DNA of 16,687 bases from Paenibacillaceae bacterium UBA6304 (GTDB taxonomy: Bacteria; Bacillota; Bacilli; Paenibacillales; Paenibacillaceae). The DNA lies in NCBI GenBank assembly GCA_002439285.1, contig DJTQ01000060.1, positions 1 through 16,687 of the forward strand. The letters are read 5' to 3'. This document shows, piece after piece, positions 1 to 5,997 of this stretch (position 1 is its first letter; each line of letters starts with the position of its first letter). A program made the position numbers and the translations under genes. The notes below the pieces were generated by a model. The model was not told where the DNA came from. It saw nothing but the letters and a program-made list of their open reading frames with translations, and ran no database searches.

Positions 1-1
1 C

Positions 2-256
2 TGCGATGCGGGCTACTGTGATTATGCCCTCCAGATCGGGCAAACCGGTAAGGTCGTTACACCGGAAATCTACATCGCATGCGGTATCAGCGGAGCGATC
101 CAACACCTCGCCGGCATGAGTCAATCGCGTGTAATTATCGCCATTAATAAGGACCCCGATGCGCCGATCTTTAAGATCGCGGACTATGGCATTGTCGGTG
201 ATCTATTCGAAGTCGTTCCTCTTTTGACGCAAGAATTCAAACAATTACTTGTCTAA
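2..256 (+). CDS. etfA: Electron transfer flavoprotein alpha subunit, C-terminal part (partial)
   Basis: The first 84 codons of the window are the C-terminal end of EtfA; the start lies upstream of the window. EtfA binds FAD and, with EtfB, passes electrons from acyl-CoA dehydrogenases toward the quinone pool. The reading frame contains the characteristic FAD-binding stretch, with GQTGKVV, then [12 protein letters not shown], then [11 protein letters not shown] and ADYGIVGD, followed by a short tail and a TAA stop. This order and spacing are diagnostic of the EtfA C-terminal domain. An intrinsic terminator follows about 50 nt after the stop, so etfA is probably the last gene of its unit, with etfB expected upstream and outside the window. 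Confidence 0.95.
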   Translation, partial: CDAGYCDYALQIGQTGKVVTPEIYIACGISGAIQHLAGMSQSRVIIAINKDPDAPIFKIADYGIVGDLFEVVPLLTQEFKQLLV

Positions 257-270
257 TTGCTCCGAGTCCA

Positions 271-456
271 TTAAAGAGAGTTCTTAGTCCCGGATATCTT
301 TCCCAGAAACCTGGTTATCCAGGTTTTATTTTCTTTTCCAAGTCGGTATGTCATCTTCCGCTCTCTGCATTCATTCCTGATCTGGCGGATACAGCTAATC
401 GGATTATGATATGCTTTCAGTTCCAATTCTTTTCTGTACAGTTCTTCGTAACTCAA
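271..456 (-). CDS. Possible 61-aa protein of unknown function, opposite to the etfA terminator
   Basis: I do not recognise this protein. It starts at a TTG (454-456) with a GGAGAGG ribosome site six bases upstream. It encodes a hydrophilic, charged, probably helical peptide with two cysteines (motifs CIRQIRNEC and CRERK). There is no signal peptide or membrane segment. A weak minus-strand promoter, TTTTTG-17-GATAAT, can be read upstream between it and the divergent SgrR-like gene. The oddity is that its C-terminal codons (around NKTWITRF) are the etfA terminator hairpin itself, so one of the two readings may be incidental. For: good ribosome site, plausible residue mix. Against: short, non-ATG start, overlap with a terminator. 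Confidence 0.4.
   Translation of the reverse strand: MSYEELYRKELELKAYHNPISCIRQIRNECRERKMTYRLGKENKTWITRFLGKISGTKNSL
307..337 (+). terminator. Intrinsic terminator downstream of etfA
   Basis: A perfect 8-bp stem (AAACCTGG at 307-314, CCAGGTTT at 319-326) with a 4-nt loop is followed by a T-rich run (TATTTTCTTTT). It is oriented to end etfA transcription. It lies inside the possible minus-strand gene at 271-456. Confidence 0.75.
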
Positions 457-516
457 CTAGTCCCTCTCCCTTCACTCCATCACGGTTCCGGCTTTAATTT
501 TGTTTCCATTATCTGC

Positions 517-545
517 TTTAAAATCAGGAACAAAAAGTGTACACT
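517..545 (+). promoter_or_regulatory. Weak candidate sigma-A promoter for the SgrR-like gene
   Basis: TTTAAA (517-522), a 17-nt spacer and TACACT (540-545), about 75 nt before the start codon. The spacing is right but the hexamers are poor matches. No operator was recognised. Confidence 0.3.
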
Positions 546-621
546 ATGAAAAACGTGTTTCCCCTTTTGAGCTGAATTAGCTTGTACAGGGGGTGACCGG
601 GTCGCTTTGGGGAGGGATTCT

Positions 622-2439
622 ATGCTTACGGCAGAACGTTACATCACGCTGCTTAACCACTACGCCGGACCGGTGTCCGGGGAACAGGAGGAATATGAAG
701 CAACGCTTGAGGACTTAACGGAGCTCTTTCATTGTACGGAGCGCAACGTAAAGCTGATCGTCCGCAAATTACAGGAGGAAGACTTGATCACCTGGCTACC
801 CGGCCGAGGCAGAGGAAACCGTTCGCGGATCACTTTTAGGGTCAAACGGGAACAGTTTCTGCTGGAGTTTGCCAAGCGGCTGGCACAAAAAGGGGAATAT
901 CGGTCAGCGTTCGAGTTCCTGCATCAGTACGAAGAAGATAAATCTATACTGGATCAGTTTCTAAAATGGTTAAATGATCAGTTTGGCGTGGAAAGAATCG
1001 CTTCGGATGCCCAGGATAAAGATGTGTTCCGTCTCCCGGTGTATCGGGCTCCCGTCTCCTTGGACCCTGCCGAGCTATTCTTCGGCTTCGATTCTCATCT
1101 CGTGCGGCAGTTGTTCGACCGGCTGGTGGAATACGATTCCGAACGGGAAATAATCATGCCGAGAATTGCCCATCACTGGGAGCCCAACACTTCGGGCACC
1201 GAATGGACCTTCTATTTGCGCAAAGGGATTATGTTCCATCATGGAAAGGTTTTAACCGCGGAGGATGTAGTCTTTACGCTGGAACGATTACGGAATTCCA
1301 TGAATTCCTGGCTCGTTAGTATGATGCTAAACGCTGAAGCCATCGATGGCAGAACGGTAAGAATCACCTTGCGGCAGCCCAATTGGCTGTTCCCTCGATT
1401 GATGTGTTCTTCCTGTGCCTCCATCGTCCCCTCGGATTTATCAGTCAAGGAAGATCGCGATTACTGGAGATCGCCTAGCGGCACGGGGCCTTTCAAAATC
1501 GTCCACTGGTGCAACAACCGCATGGATTTAATTGTCCATGACGGATATTTTCTGGGAAGGCCTTATCTGGACGGAGTAAAGCTCATTTTCATGCCGGACA
1601 ATATTCCTAATGTGTCCAAGTTAAAATGGGAGCAGCTCATTGCGAATGACTCGCGTATTCCCGGTACGGCGGGGCAGGATTGGCAGCGCATCGAAACGCT
1701 CAGCAAAGGCTGCAGTCTCATCAGTTGGAACCGCAATAAGGATGGGCCTCAGCAGTCCCTCTCTTTCCGGCAAGCCGTGAATCTGATCATAGACCGTGCC
1801 GCCTTCATTCGTCATTCCGGGAAGTCGGGATATCCTGCGAGAAGTTTTCTGCCAAGAGATGAAGTTGCGCTGGACGTATATTGGCATGATGCCTGTGCCG
1901 CCAAGAGCCTGCTTGAGCAATCGGGGTATGACGGCACGCCTTTCGTGCTGGTTACGGGAGAGTCGGAATGCGTGGACGCGGAATGGATCCGCCAGCAGTG
2001 TGCTTCTATCGGAATCCCGGTAAATATCCGGTATGAAGATAAGAACTCGCTCACAAAGACGGAAACCTCGCAGGAGGCGGATGCCCTTCTATTTTGCCTT
2101 GTTTTTGCGGAAGATGAGGTTTGCGAACTGGAGAGTTTCCTCCAAAAGAACAGCATGATTTACCAGCATCTCGATCGCAGGCTAAGACAGTGGATTTTCG
2201 AAATTACGAACGAAATCTTCGCCACGCCATCCAAAGAAAGACGAAGCGCCTTGCTCCAACAAATTGAGTACCGGCTTCAGGATGAAGCCCAGATATTGTT
2301 CCTGGTGCACCAAAAGCTCAACACTTACGTCCATCCCTCCGTCCGTGGGCTCGTGATCAACAATCTCGGCTGGATGGATTTCAAAGATATTTGGCTCACC
2401 ACGGGCAGCGAACCTTCATCTGATGCCCAAAGAGCTTGA
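622..2439 (+). CDS. SgrR-like transcriptional regulator with N-terminal winged helix and C-terminal solute-binding domain
   Basis: A 605-aa protein joining a DNA-binding domain to an extracellular-type peptide/sugar-binding domain used inside the cell as a ligand sensor. Residues about 1-100 form the SgrR_N-type winged helix (LTELFHCTERNVKLIVRKL, then LITWLPGRGRGNRS as wing). From about residue 130 the SBP_bac_5 family fold follows, with its typical FDRLVEYD, WTFYLRKGIMFHHGK and LTAEDVVFTLERL segments. There is no signal peptide, so the binding domain is cytoplasmic. I chose ATG 622 because GGGGAGGG lies seven bases upstream; a TTG at 607 in the same frame overlaps that site. E. coli SgrR activates the sugar-phosphate stress RNA SgrS, but Firmicute homologues are varied and usually regulate a neighbouring transporter. 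No such transporter is beside this gene, so the target is unknown. Confidence 0.9.
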   Translation: MLTAERYITLLNHYAGPVSGEQEEYEATLEDLTELFHCTERNVKLIVRKLQEEDLITWLPGRGRGNRSRITFRVKREQFLLEFAKRLAQKGEYRSAFEFLHQYEEDKSILDQFLKWLNDQFGVERIASDAQDKDVFRLPVYRAPVSLDPAELFFGFDSHLVRQLFDRLVEYDSEREIIMPRIAHHWEPNTSGTEWTFYLRKGIMFHHGKVLTAEDVVFTLERLRNSMNSWLVSMMLNAEAIDGRTVRITLRQPNWLFPRLMCSSCASIVPSDLSVKEDRDYWRSPSGTGPFKIVHWCNNRMDLIVHDGYFLGRPYLDGVKLIFMPDNIPNVSKLKWEQLIANDSRIPGTAGQDWQRIETLSKGCSLISWNRNKDGPQQSLSFRQAVNLIIDRAAFIRHSGKSGYPARSFLPRDEVALDVYWHDACAAKSLLEQSGYDGTPFVLVTGESECVDAEWIRQQCASIGIPVNIRYEDKNSLTKTETSQEADALLFCLVFAEDEVCELESFLQKNSMIYQHLDRRLRQWIFEITNEIFATPSKERRSALLQQIEYRLQDEAQILFLVHQKLNTYVHPSVRGLVINNLGWMDFKDIWLTTGSEPSSDAQRA

Positions 2440-2564
2440 AGATAAACTCTTTAGCCCTTTCGCTTCCCAATAGGAAGTCGGAAGGGCATTCTATCGGTAA
2501 GCGCTCGCCAGCCTTGTTCGGGACTTTCACCTTAGATGACGCCCATGCTGGGCGTACGCCAAAA

Positions 2565-2611
2565 AGGGGTGTCCCGAAAGTCATCGTAGATGACTGACGG
2601 ACACCCCTCTT
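2565..2611 (+). terminator. Long terminator hairpin downstream of the SgrR-like gene
   Basis: An outer 10-bp stem (AGGGGTGTCC at 2565-2574, GGACACCCCT at 2599-2608) encloses an inner 7-bp stem (AGTCATC / GATGACT). A pyrimidine-rich CTTCTTCT follows. It lies 125 nt after the stop codon. The T run is imperfect, so strength is uncertain. The stretch 2440-2821 has no gene; besides this hairpin it holds the 21-bp palindromes listed separately. Confidence 0.55.
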
Positions 2612-2677
2612 CTTCTGACCAAGCTCACTTTCACCATGTCGCTTCTCCCTGGGTTCACCAGGCCGCTCTATGAAGAT

Positions 2678-2812
2678 TAACTGGAAAATCTACAGTTATT
2701 TCGCGAGATAGCACAGGTCCGGATCAAACTAACTGGAAAACCTACAGTTAATTTAGGCACTTCCAGCAAAAATAGCGGAAAGGATAACAATTAACTGTAG
2801 GAAATACAGCTA
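2678..2812. repeat. Three copies of a 21-bp palindromic intergenic repeat
   Basis: Copies lie at 2678-2698, 2730-2750 and 2792-2812. Each has arms TAACTG and CAGTTA around a 9-nt centre. The first two are in the same orientation (TAACTGGAAAA then YCTACAGTTA); the third is inverted and its weaker arm is changed to CAGCTA. Start-to-start distances are 52 and 62 bp. They sit between the SgrR-like terminator and the nitroreductase stop codon, outside any gene. Confidence 0.75.
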
Positions 2813-2821
2813 CTAAGTTAC

Positions 2822-3418
2822 TTATTTGAACACCTTCAAGCGGCTTTCGATCGGCGCGAACTGTTTCTCTCCGGGCTCGGCCACAATGCTGCCGAAAGGC
2901 ATTTGAGCCAGCAGCTTCCAGCTCTCAGGCAGCTTCCATTCCTTAGCTACTTGCTCGTCGATCAACGGATTGTAGTGCTGCAGCGAAGCGCCAACACCTT
3001 CGTTAGCCAAAGCTGTCCATACTACGAATTGCAGCATCCCGTTCGATTGATTGGACCATACCGGGAAGTTATCGGCATAACCCGCAAATTGTTCTTGCAA
3101 ACCTTTAATAACGTCTTGATCTTCAAAGAACAATACAGTGCCGCGTCCGCTGCGGAAAGCGCCCATCTTCTCTTCCGTCGGGGCGAAGCTGTCGGCAGGT
3201 ACGATTTTACGCAACGTTTCTTTGGTCAGGTCCCAGAATTTATCGTGCTGCTCACCAAACAGAACAACCACTCTTGAACTTTGCGAGTTAAAGGAAGATG
3301 GAGTATGAAGAACTGCCTCTTCAACGATTTCTTGAATCCGTTCCTCCGATACCGGAATTTCCTTACTGATTCCGTACACGCTGCGTCTTGTTTTGATGGC
3401 ATTTAAAAATTGGCTCAT
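2822..3418 (-). CDS. Nitroreductase family flavoprotein (Frm2/Hbn1-like)
   Basis: A 198-aa FMN-dependent oxidoreductase. The N-terminal TRRSVYGI supplies the arginines that contact the FMN phosphate in this family, and HTPSSFNSQSSRVVVLFG is the segment typical of the compact Frm2/Hbn1-like nitroreductases rather than the larger NfsA/NfsB types. The later ANEGVGASLQHYNPLID is the conserved dimer/FMN region. The length is normal for the family. Members reduce nitro or quinone compounds using NAD(P)H and several are linked to redox or lipid stress; the substrate cannot be told from sequence. ATG 3418 has AAGGAGAG upstream. A good promoter is present, and the gene appears to be monocistronic and divergent from the DUF4062 gene. 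Confidence 0.9.
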   Translation of the reverse strand: MSQFLNAIKTRRSVYGISKEIPVSEERIQEIVEEAVLHTPSSFNSQSSRVVVLFGEQHDKFWDLTKETLRKIVPADSFAPTEEKMGAFRSGRGTVLFFEDQDVIKGLQEQFAGYADNFPVWSNQSNGMLQFVVWTALANEGVGASLQHYNPLIDEQVAKEWKLPESWKLLAQMPFGSIVAEPGEKQFAPIESRLKVFK

Positions 3419-3487
3419 TAGAATAATCTCTCCTTATCGAATTAAAATAAATCATCAACTTACATTTACTCAGTCGCTATGGATAGT

Positions 3488-3516
3488 ATATTACATGAAC
3501 TTTATTTGTATTGCAA
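3488..3516 (-). promoter_or_regulatory. Sigma-A promoter of the nitroreductase gene
   Basis: On the minus strand: TTGCAA (3511-3516), a 17-nt spacer, TAATAT (3488-3493). It is about 70 nt upstream of the start codon. No convincing operator palindrome was found. Confidence 0.6.
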
Positions 3517-3546
3517 GTCTGAGATCGCAATAATTAGGTTTCCCTC

Positions 3547-3575
3547 GATCTTTTTTGTTAAGTCTGGGTTATAAT
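3547..3575 (+). promoter_or_regulatory. Candidate promoter of the DUF4062 gene
   Basis: A perfect -10 box TATAAT at 3570-3575 lies 35 nt before the chosen TTG start. The -35 region 17 nt upstream is poor, so activity may need an activator or come from other contacts. Confidence 0.4.
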
Positions 3576-3610
3576 GGGAGAAACGAGCACCTTTGGGGGA
3601 GGTCACTTTC

Positions 3611-4765
3611 TTGGCAAGAACTAAAATCTTTATCAGTTCCGTAAATGAAGACGGCCTGAAACCTTTGCGCCGCAGCGTTTTCCGGGAGCTTGAAGCCTTG
3701 GGGCACGAACCGGTCATGTGGGAAGAGAACTTAGGGCCCTGGCCCGCTCATGTAGATCCCGTAATCCGATGTCTGGAAGCTGTGGAAGAATGCGATATCT
3801 ATCTGCTGTTTATTGGCGGCAAGGCCGGTACATATCATGCCCAGGCGAAGAGAACCGTAACGCATATGGAATTCATCAAGGCGCACGAACAGGAAAAAAC
3901 GATCCTCGTTTTTGGAGACGTAGAGGTCAAGTCAGCCTTTTTTGGAAGGGTCAAGCCTATTCTCGATCAATATATCGACGGTTTTATTTCGAAAGAAGAG
4001 CGATTTCCGACTCCGGATCATATGATGGAAATGCTTAAGGGAGACGAACGGGTTCCGCAAAATGTTGACCCTTATGTCTGGTACCTTTTTTATGACATGT
4101 TAATGCGGAAAGTGTATATCGATGATCTGTCCCTTGGGGTAATGATTGATTGGAAGGTGTATTTCAGCGATCTGCTGCGGAGGGGTTCTCTCCTGCTTCC
4201 GCTAGAGGAATCCATTGAGCAGAATGCAGGACGGCTTGATCAGTTTGACGAGGCATTCGAGCTGATGGTCGGCTTGCTGCCGAATTTGCGTATTTCGGGA
4301 CTTCGGCAGGCCGATAAGTTCCTTGAGCTGATTATGCACCACTTGTCGGGTGGAAAGATCGAGCAAACTTACGGGCAATATATGTCCGAATGTATCGGCG
4401 AATACAGCGACTGCTGTGCTGCCACCCTTTATGAACTTCGCGAAGATGGCCTGAATCTGGTATCGAAATCGGGAAGCGCCGCCTCGGTCGCCCTGTTTAC
4501 GTTGGACGACAAGAGTTCTTATGTCGTGCTCACTATGGAATTAGACGATCCTGGAGAACAAGTGTTTTTTAAAGAAGCCAAGAGCATGTTCTACCACTGT
4601 ATCCGGGCGGGTAACTATGTCCTGACTCTGCACTATCCGGCCGATCCGGACTGGAATTATAAGAAATTCATCCACTACAAAGAAAGTGTCAACCATGCTA
4701 TAATGAGTAAAAATCCGCTGATTATCGAAATGATCAAACTTTGTTTGGGAGGGATGCAGCCATGA
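3611..4765 (+). CDS. DUF4062 domain protein with a possible GAF-like C-terminal region
   Basis: A 384-aa cytoplasmic protein. The N-terminal ~90 residues fit DUF4062: TKIFISSV at the start, then a conserved RRSVFRELEALGHEPVMWEE helix, then CDIYLLFIGGKAGTYH. This is a Rossmann-like fold related in layout to TIR/SEFIR-type domains and found in many signalling and defence proteins. The middle is mostly helical. The C-terminal ~140 residues (from about YMSECIGEYSDCCAATLYEL) resemble a GAF-type sensor by pattern only. The start is TTG 3611, chosen because GGGGAGGT sits seven bases upstream and because DUF4062 proteins normally begin just before KIFISS; an upstream TTG at 3593 overlaps that ribosome site. 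The stop overlaps the next start as ATGA, implying coupled translation. Function unknown. Confidence 0.8.
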   Translation: MARTKIFISSVNEDGLKPLRRSVFRELEALGHEPVMWEENLGPWPAHVDPVIRCLEAVEECDIYLLFIGGKAGTYHAQAKRTVTHMEFIKAHEQEKTILVFGDVEVKSAFFGRVKPILDQYIDGFISKEERFPTPDHMMEMLKGDERVPQNVDPYVWYLFYDMLMRKVYIDDLSLGVMIDWKVYFSDLLRRGSLLLPLEESIEQNAGRLDQFDEAFELMVGLLPNLRISGLRQADKFLELIMHHLSGGKIEQTYGQYMSECIGEYSDCCAATLYELREDGLNLVSKSGSAASVALFTLDDKSSYVVLTMELDDPGEQVFFKEAKSMFYHCIRAGNYVLTLHYPADPDWNYKKFIHYKESVNHAIMSKNPLIIEMIKLCLGGMQP

Positions 4766-4953
4766 GTACCGGAGTATTCGTATCCAAGAACGGACGGGTT
4801 AGCAAAGCTATCGGAATTCAACCCAAAGAGGCGCTGCTGTTTGCTCCTTTGAATAAAAACTCCTCGCAAATCTTGCGTGAGCAGCGCACGGCGATGAAGC
4901 GCAACAACAAACAAATCAAAGACCGATTTGCCCAAGCAACCAAACGGGCTTAA
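4762..4953 (+). CDS. 63-aa basic protein of unknown function, coupled to the DUF4062 gene
   Basis: The ATG at 4762 overlaps the DUF4062 stop codon by four bases, and GGGAGGG lies eight bases upstream inside the preceding gene. The product begins MSTGVFVSKNGRVSKA, has a short apolar segment (ALLFAPL) and ends in a strongly basic helix (REQRTAMKRNNKQIKDRF). I recognise no family. The basic C-terminus could bind nucleic acid or an acidic partner; that is inference. A strong terminator follows within 5 nt of the stop, so the two genes form a closed unit. Confidence 0.7.
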   Translation: MSTGVFVSKNGRVSKAIGIQPKEALLFAPLNKNSSQILREQRTAMKRNNKQIKDRFAQATKRA

Positions 4954-4957
4954 CTAC

Positions 4958-5002
4958 AAAACCGCTCTATCGGTTCTTTACCGAATAGAGCGGTTTTTTA
5001 TT
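4958..5002 (+). terminator. Strong intrinsic terminator after the DUF4062 unit
   Basis: A 13-bp perfect stem (AAAACCGCTCTAT at 4958-4970, ATAGAGCGGTTTT at 4985-4997) with an inner CGG/CCG pair in the loop and a run of T. The A-rich left flank could also let it act on the minus strand for the SMR genes ending at 5018. Confidence 0.9.
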
Positions 5003-5017
5003 ATGCGAGTTAAGCAA

Positions 5018-5332
5018 TTATGCCATTAATTTCAATCCGACAGCGGCCGATAACACCATCGCAATAAAGATGAGCCGCTTGAAATCCTTAGACTCTCCGT
5101 AAATAAACATACCGACCAACGCACTCCCCACGGTTCCCATTCCTGTCCATACGGCATAGGCGGTACCCATGGAGATCGACTCCATTGCGATCGAGAGCAG
5201 CGCCAAGCTCATGATAAAGCCTCCGAACAGTAAGGCGAAGGATTTAAAATCCCGCGACCGGTTTAGCCGGTTAATTCCGGCTACTCCGACGACTTCACCC
5301 AAACCAGCAAGAACTAACAATAACCATGCCAT
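5018..5332 (-). CDS. SMR family exporter subunit, second gene of the guanidine-switch operon
   Basis: A 104-aa membrane protein with four predicted transmembrane helices. Glu13 in the first helix (LAGLGEVVGVAGINR) is the essential proton/substrate-coupling carboxylate of the small multidrug resistance family. The signature MGTAYAVWTGMGTVGSALVG in helix 2-3 matches the guanidinium-exporter (Gdx) branch. The start codon is one base after the stop of the first SMR gene, with AAGGAGGTG inside that gene's last codons, so the two are translated together and probably form a heterodimer as in YkkCD. The guanidine-I riboswitch ahead of the pair supports export of guanidinium in exchange for protons. 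Confidence 0.9.
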   Translation of the reverse strand: MAWLLLVLAGLGEVVGVAGINRLNRSRDFKSFALLFGGFIMSLALLSIAMESISMGTAYAVWTGMGTVGSALVGMFIYGESKDFKRLIFIAMVLSAAVGLKLMA

Positions 5333-5333
5333 G

Positions 5334-5672
5334 TTACTGCACCTCCTTCGTTTGAGGCTCGACCGTGACTATTTTCAACCCGATCACTCCGGATAACAGC
5401 AAAAGAATCAATAACAGTTTAACAATCCGGAACGGTTCACCGAATAACACCATTTCCGCAAGTACCGTTCCCGCCGTTCCGATTCCGGTGAATACCGCAT
5501 AGGCGGTTCCAACCGGCAATTTCTTTGTGGCTAGGATAAGCAAGTACATGCTCATAATCATGGCAAATCCTGTGCCGGCCCATGACCAGACATCGTGCGA
5601 ATGCTTTAAACCGATAACCCAGCCGATTTCGAGCAGGCCCGCGATCCAAATGAGATTCCAATAACGATTCAT
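5334..5672 (-). CDS. SMR family exporter subunit, first gene of the guanidine-switch operon
   Basis: A 112-aa protein with four transmembrane helices and a short polar C-terminal tail (EPQTKEVQ) that its partner lacks. Glu15 (AGLLEIGWVIGLKHS) is the conserved coupling residue, and PVGTAYAVFTGIGTAGT is the SMR signature, with Phe where Gdx proteins often have Trp. Paired SMR genes usually encode heterodimers in which the two subunits sit in opposite orientations in the membrane. GGGAGAG precedes ATG 5672. Expression depends on the upstream riboswitch: guanidine binding should prevent formation of the terminator and switch the operon on. This is the YkkC/YkkD arrangement of Bacillus subtilis; which subunit corresponds to which is not settled here, so no symbol is given. 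Confidence 0.9.
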   Translation of the reverse strand: MNRYWNLIWIAGLLEIGWVIGLKHSHDVWSWAGTGFAMIMSMYLLILATKKLPVGTAYAVFTGIGTAGTVLAEMVLFGEPFRIVKLLLILLLLSGVIGLKIVTVEPQTKEVQ

Positions 5673-5773
5673 GATCTTCTCTCCCTTTCTATAATTTACC
5701 TCGCCGAGGATTCTCCCCTATATAAGCTGAACTATTGAAACGGATCTCCTTTAATATCTCTATATCCGCAACC

Positions 5774-5818
5774 AAAAAGCCCGGGAAGATATCCTCGTCG
5801 ATATCCTCCCGGGCTTTT
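5774..5818 (-). terminator. Riboswitch-controlled terminator of the SMR operon
   Basis: On the minus strand AAAAGCCCGGGA (plus 5807-5818) pairs with TCCCGGGCTTTT (plus 5775-5786). A single mismatch separates this from an inner GATATC/GATATC stem, and a T run follows. The 5' arm is also the conserved 3' end of the guanidine-I aptamer, so aptamer and terminator are mutually exclusive. Confidence 0.9.
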
Positions 5819-5903
5819 ATCCCTCCGTGTCCGCAGAGTATGCTCTGCGCGTTCCCTCTCGGACCAAGACCGGCGCACCGCCGCGGAACCCTAGGGAACA
5901 AAG
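5802..5903 (-). ncRNA. Guanidine-I (ykkC) riboswitch aptamer
   Basis: Read on the minus strand, the conserved blocks of the ykkC motif occur in order: CTAGGGTTCCG (plus 5883-5893), GGTCCGAGAGG, then ACACGGAGGGATAAAAGCCC and GGGAGG at the 3' end. Variable stems lie between the blocks; one is GCAGAGCATACTCTGC, a clear hairpin. In characterised members guanidinium binding stabilises the aptamer and turns genes on. The 3' block doubles as the terminator arm, as expected for that mechanism. The downstream genes are an SMR pair, the classical guanidine-export target. Confidence 0.95.
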
Positions 5904-5911
5904 TGACACTA

Positions 5912-5940
5912 ATACTACACGATATAGTTCTTCGGGTCAA
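5912..5940 (-). promoter_or_regulatory. Sigma-A promoter of the guanidine riboswitch operon
   Basis: On the minus strand: TTGACC (5935-5940), a 17-nt spacer, TAGTAT (5912-5917). The predicted RNA start, near 5905, falls just ahead of the aptamer, which supports both calls. Confidence 0.75.
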
Positions 5941-5997
5941 GGGTCCGGCTACTTATACCGTGAACAAGTGCGAATTCGGGTCATAGATGTTTTTCGC

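Noticed and set aside
2396..2584. A 62-codon minus-strand frame over the end of the SgrR-like gene and its terminator.
   Set aside because: It overlaps a well-supported gene and the terminator hairpin, has no good ribosome site and shows no family features.
2517..2595. An attenuator-like alternative fold, since TTCGGGAC can pair with GTCCCGAA across the terminator.
   Set aside because: It lies after the gene with nothing downstream on that strand to control; the pairing is probably a by-product of repeated words.
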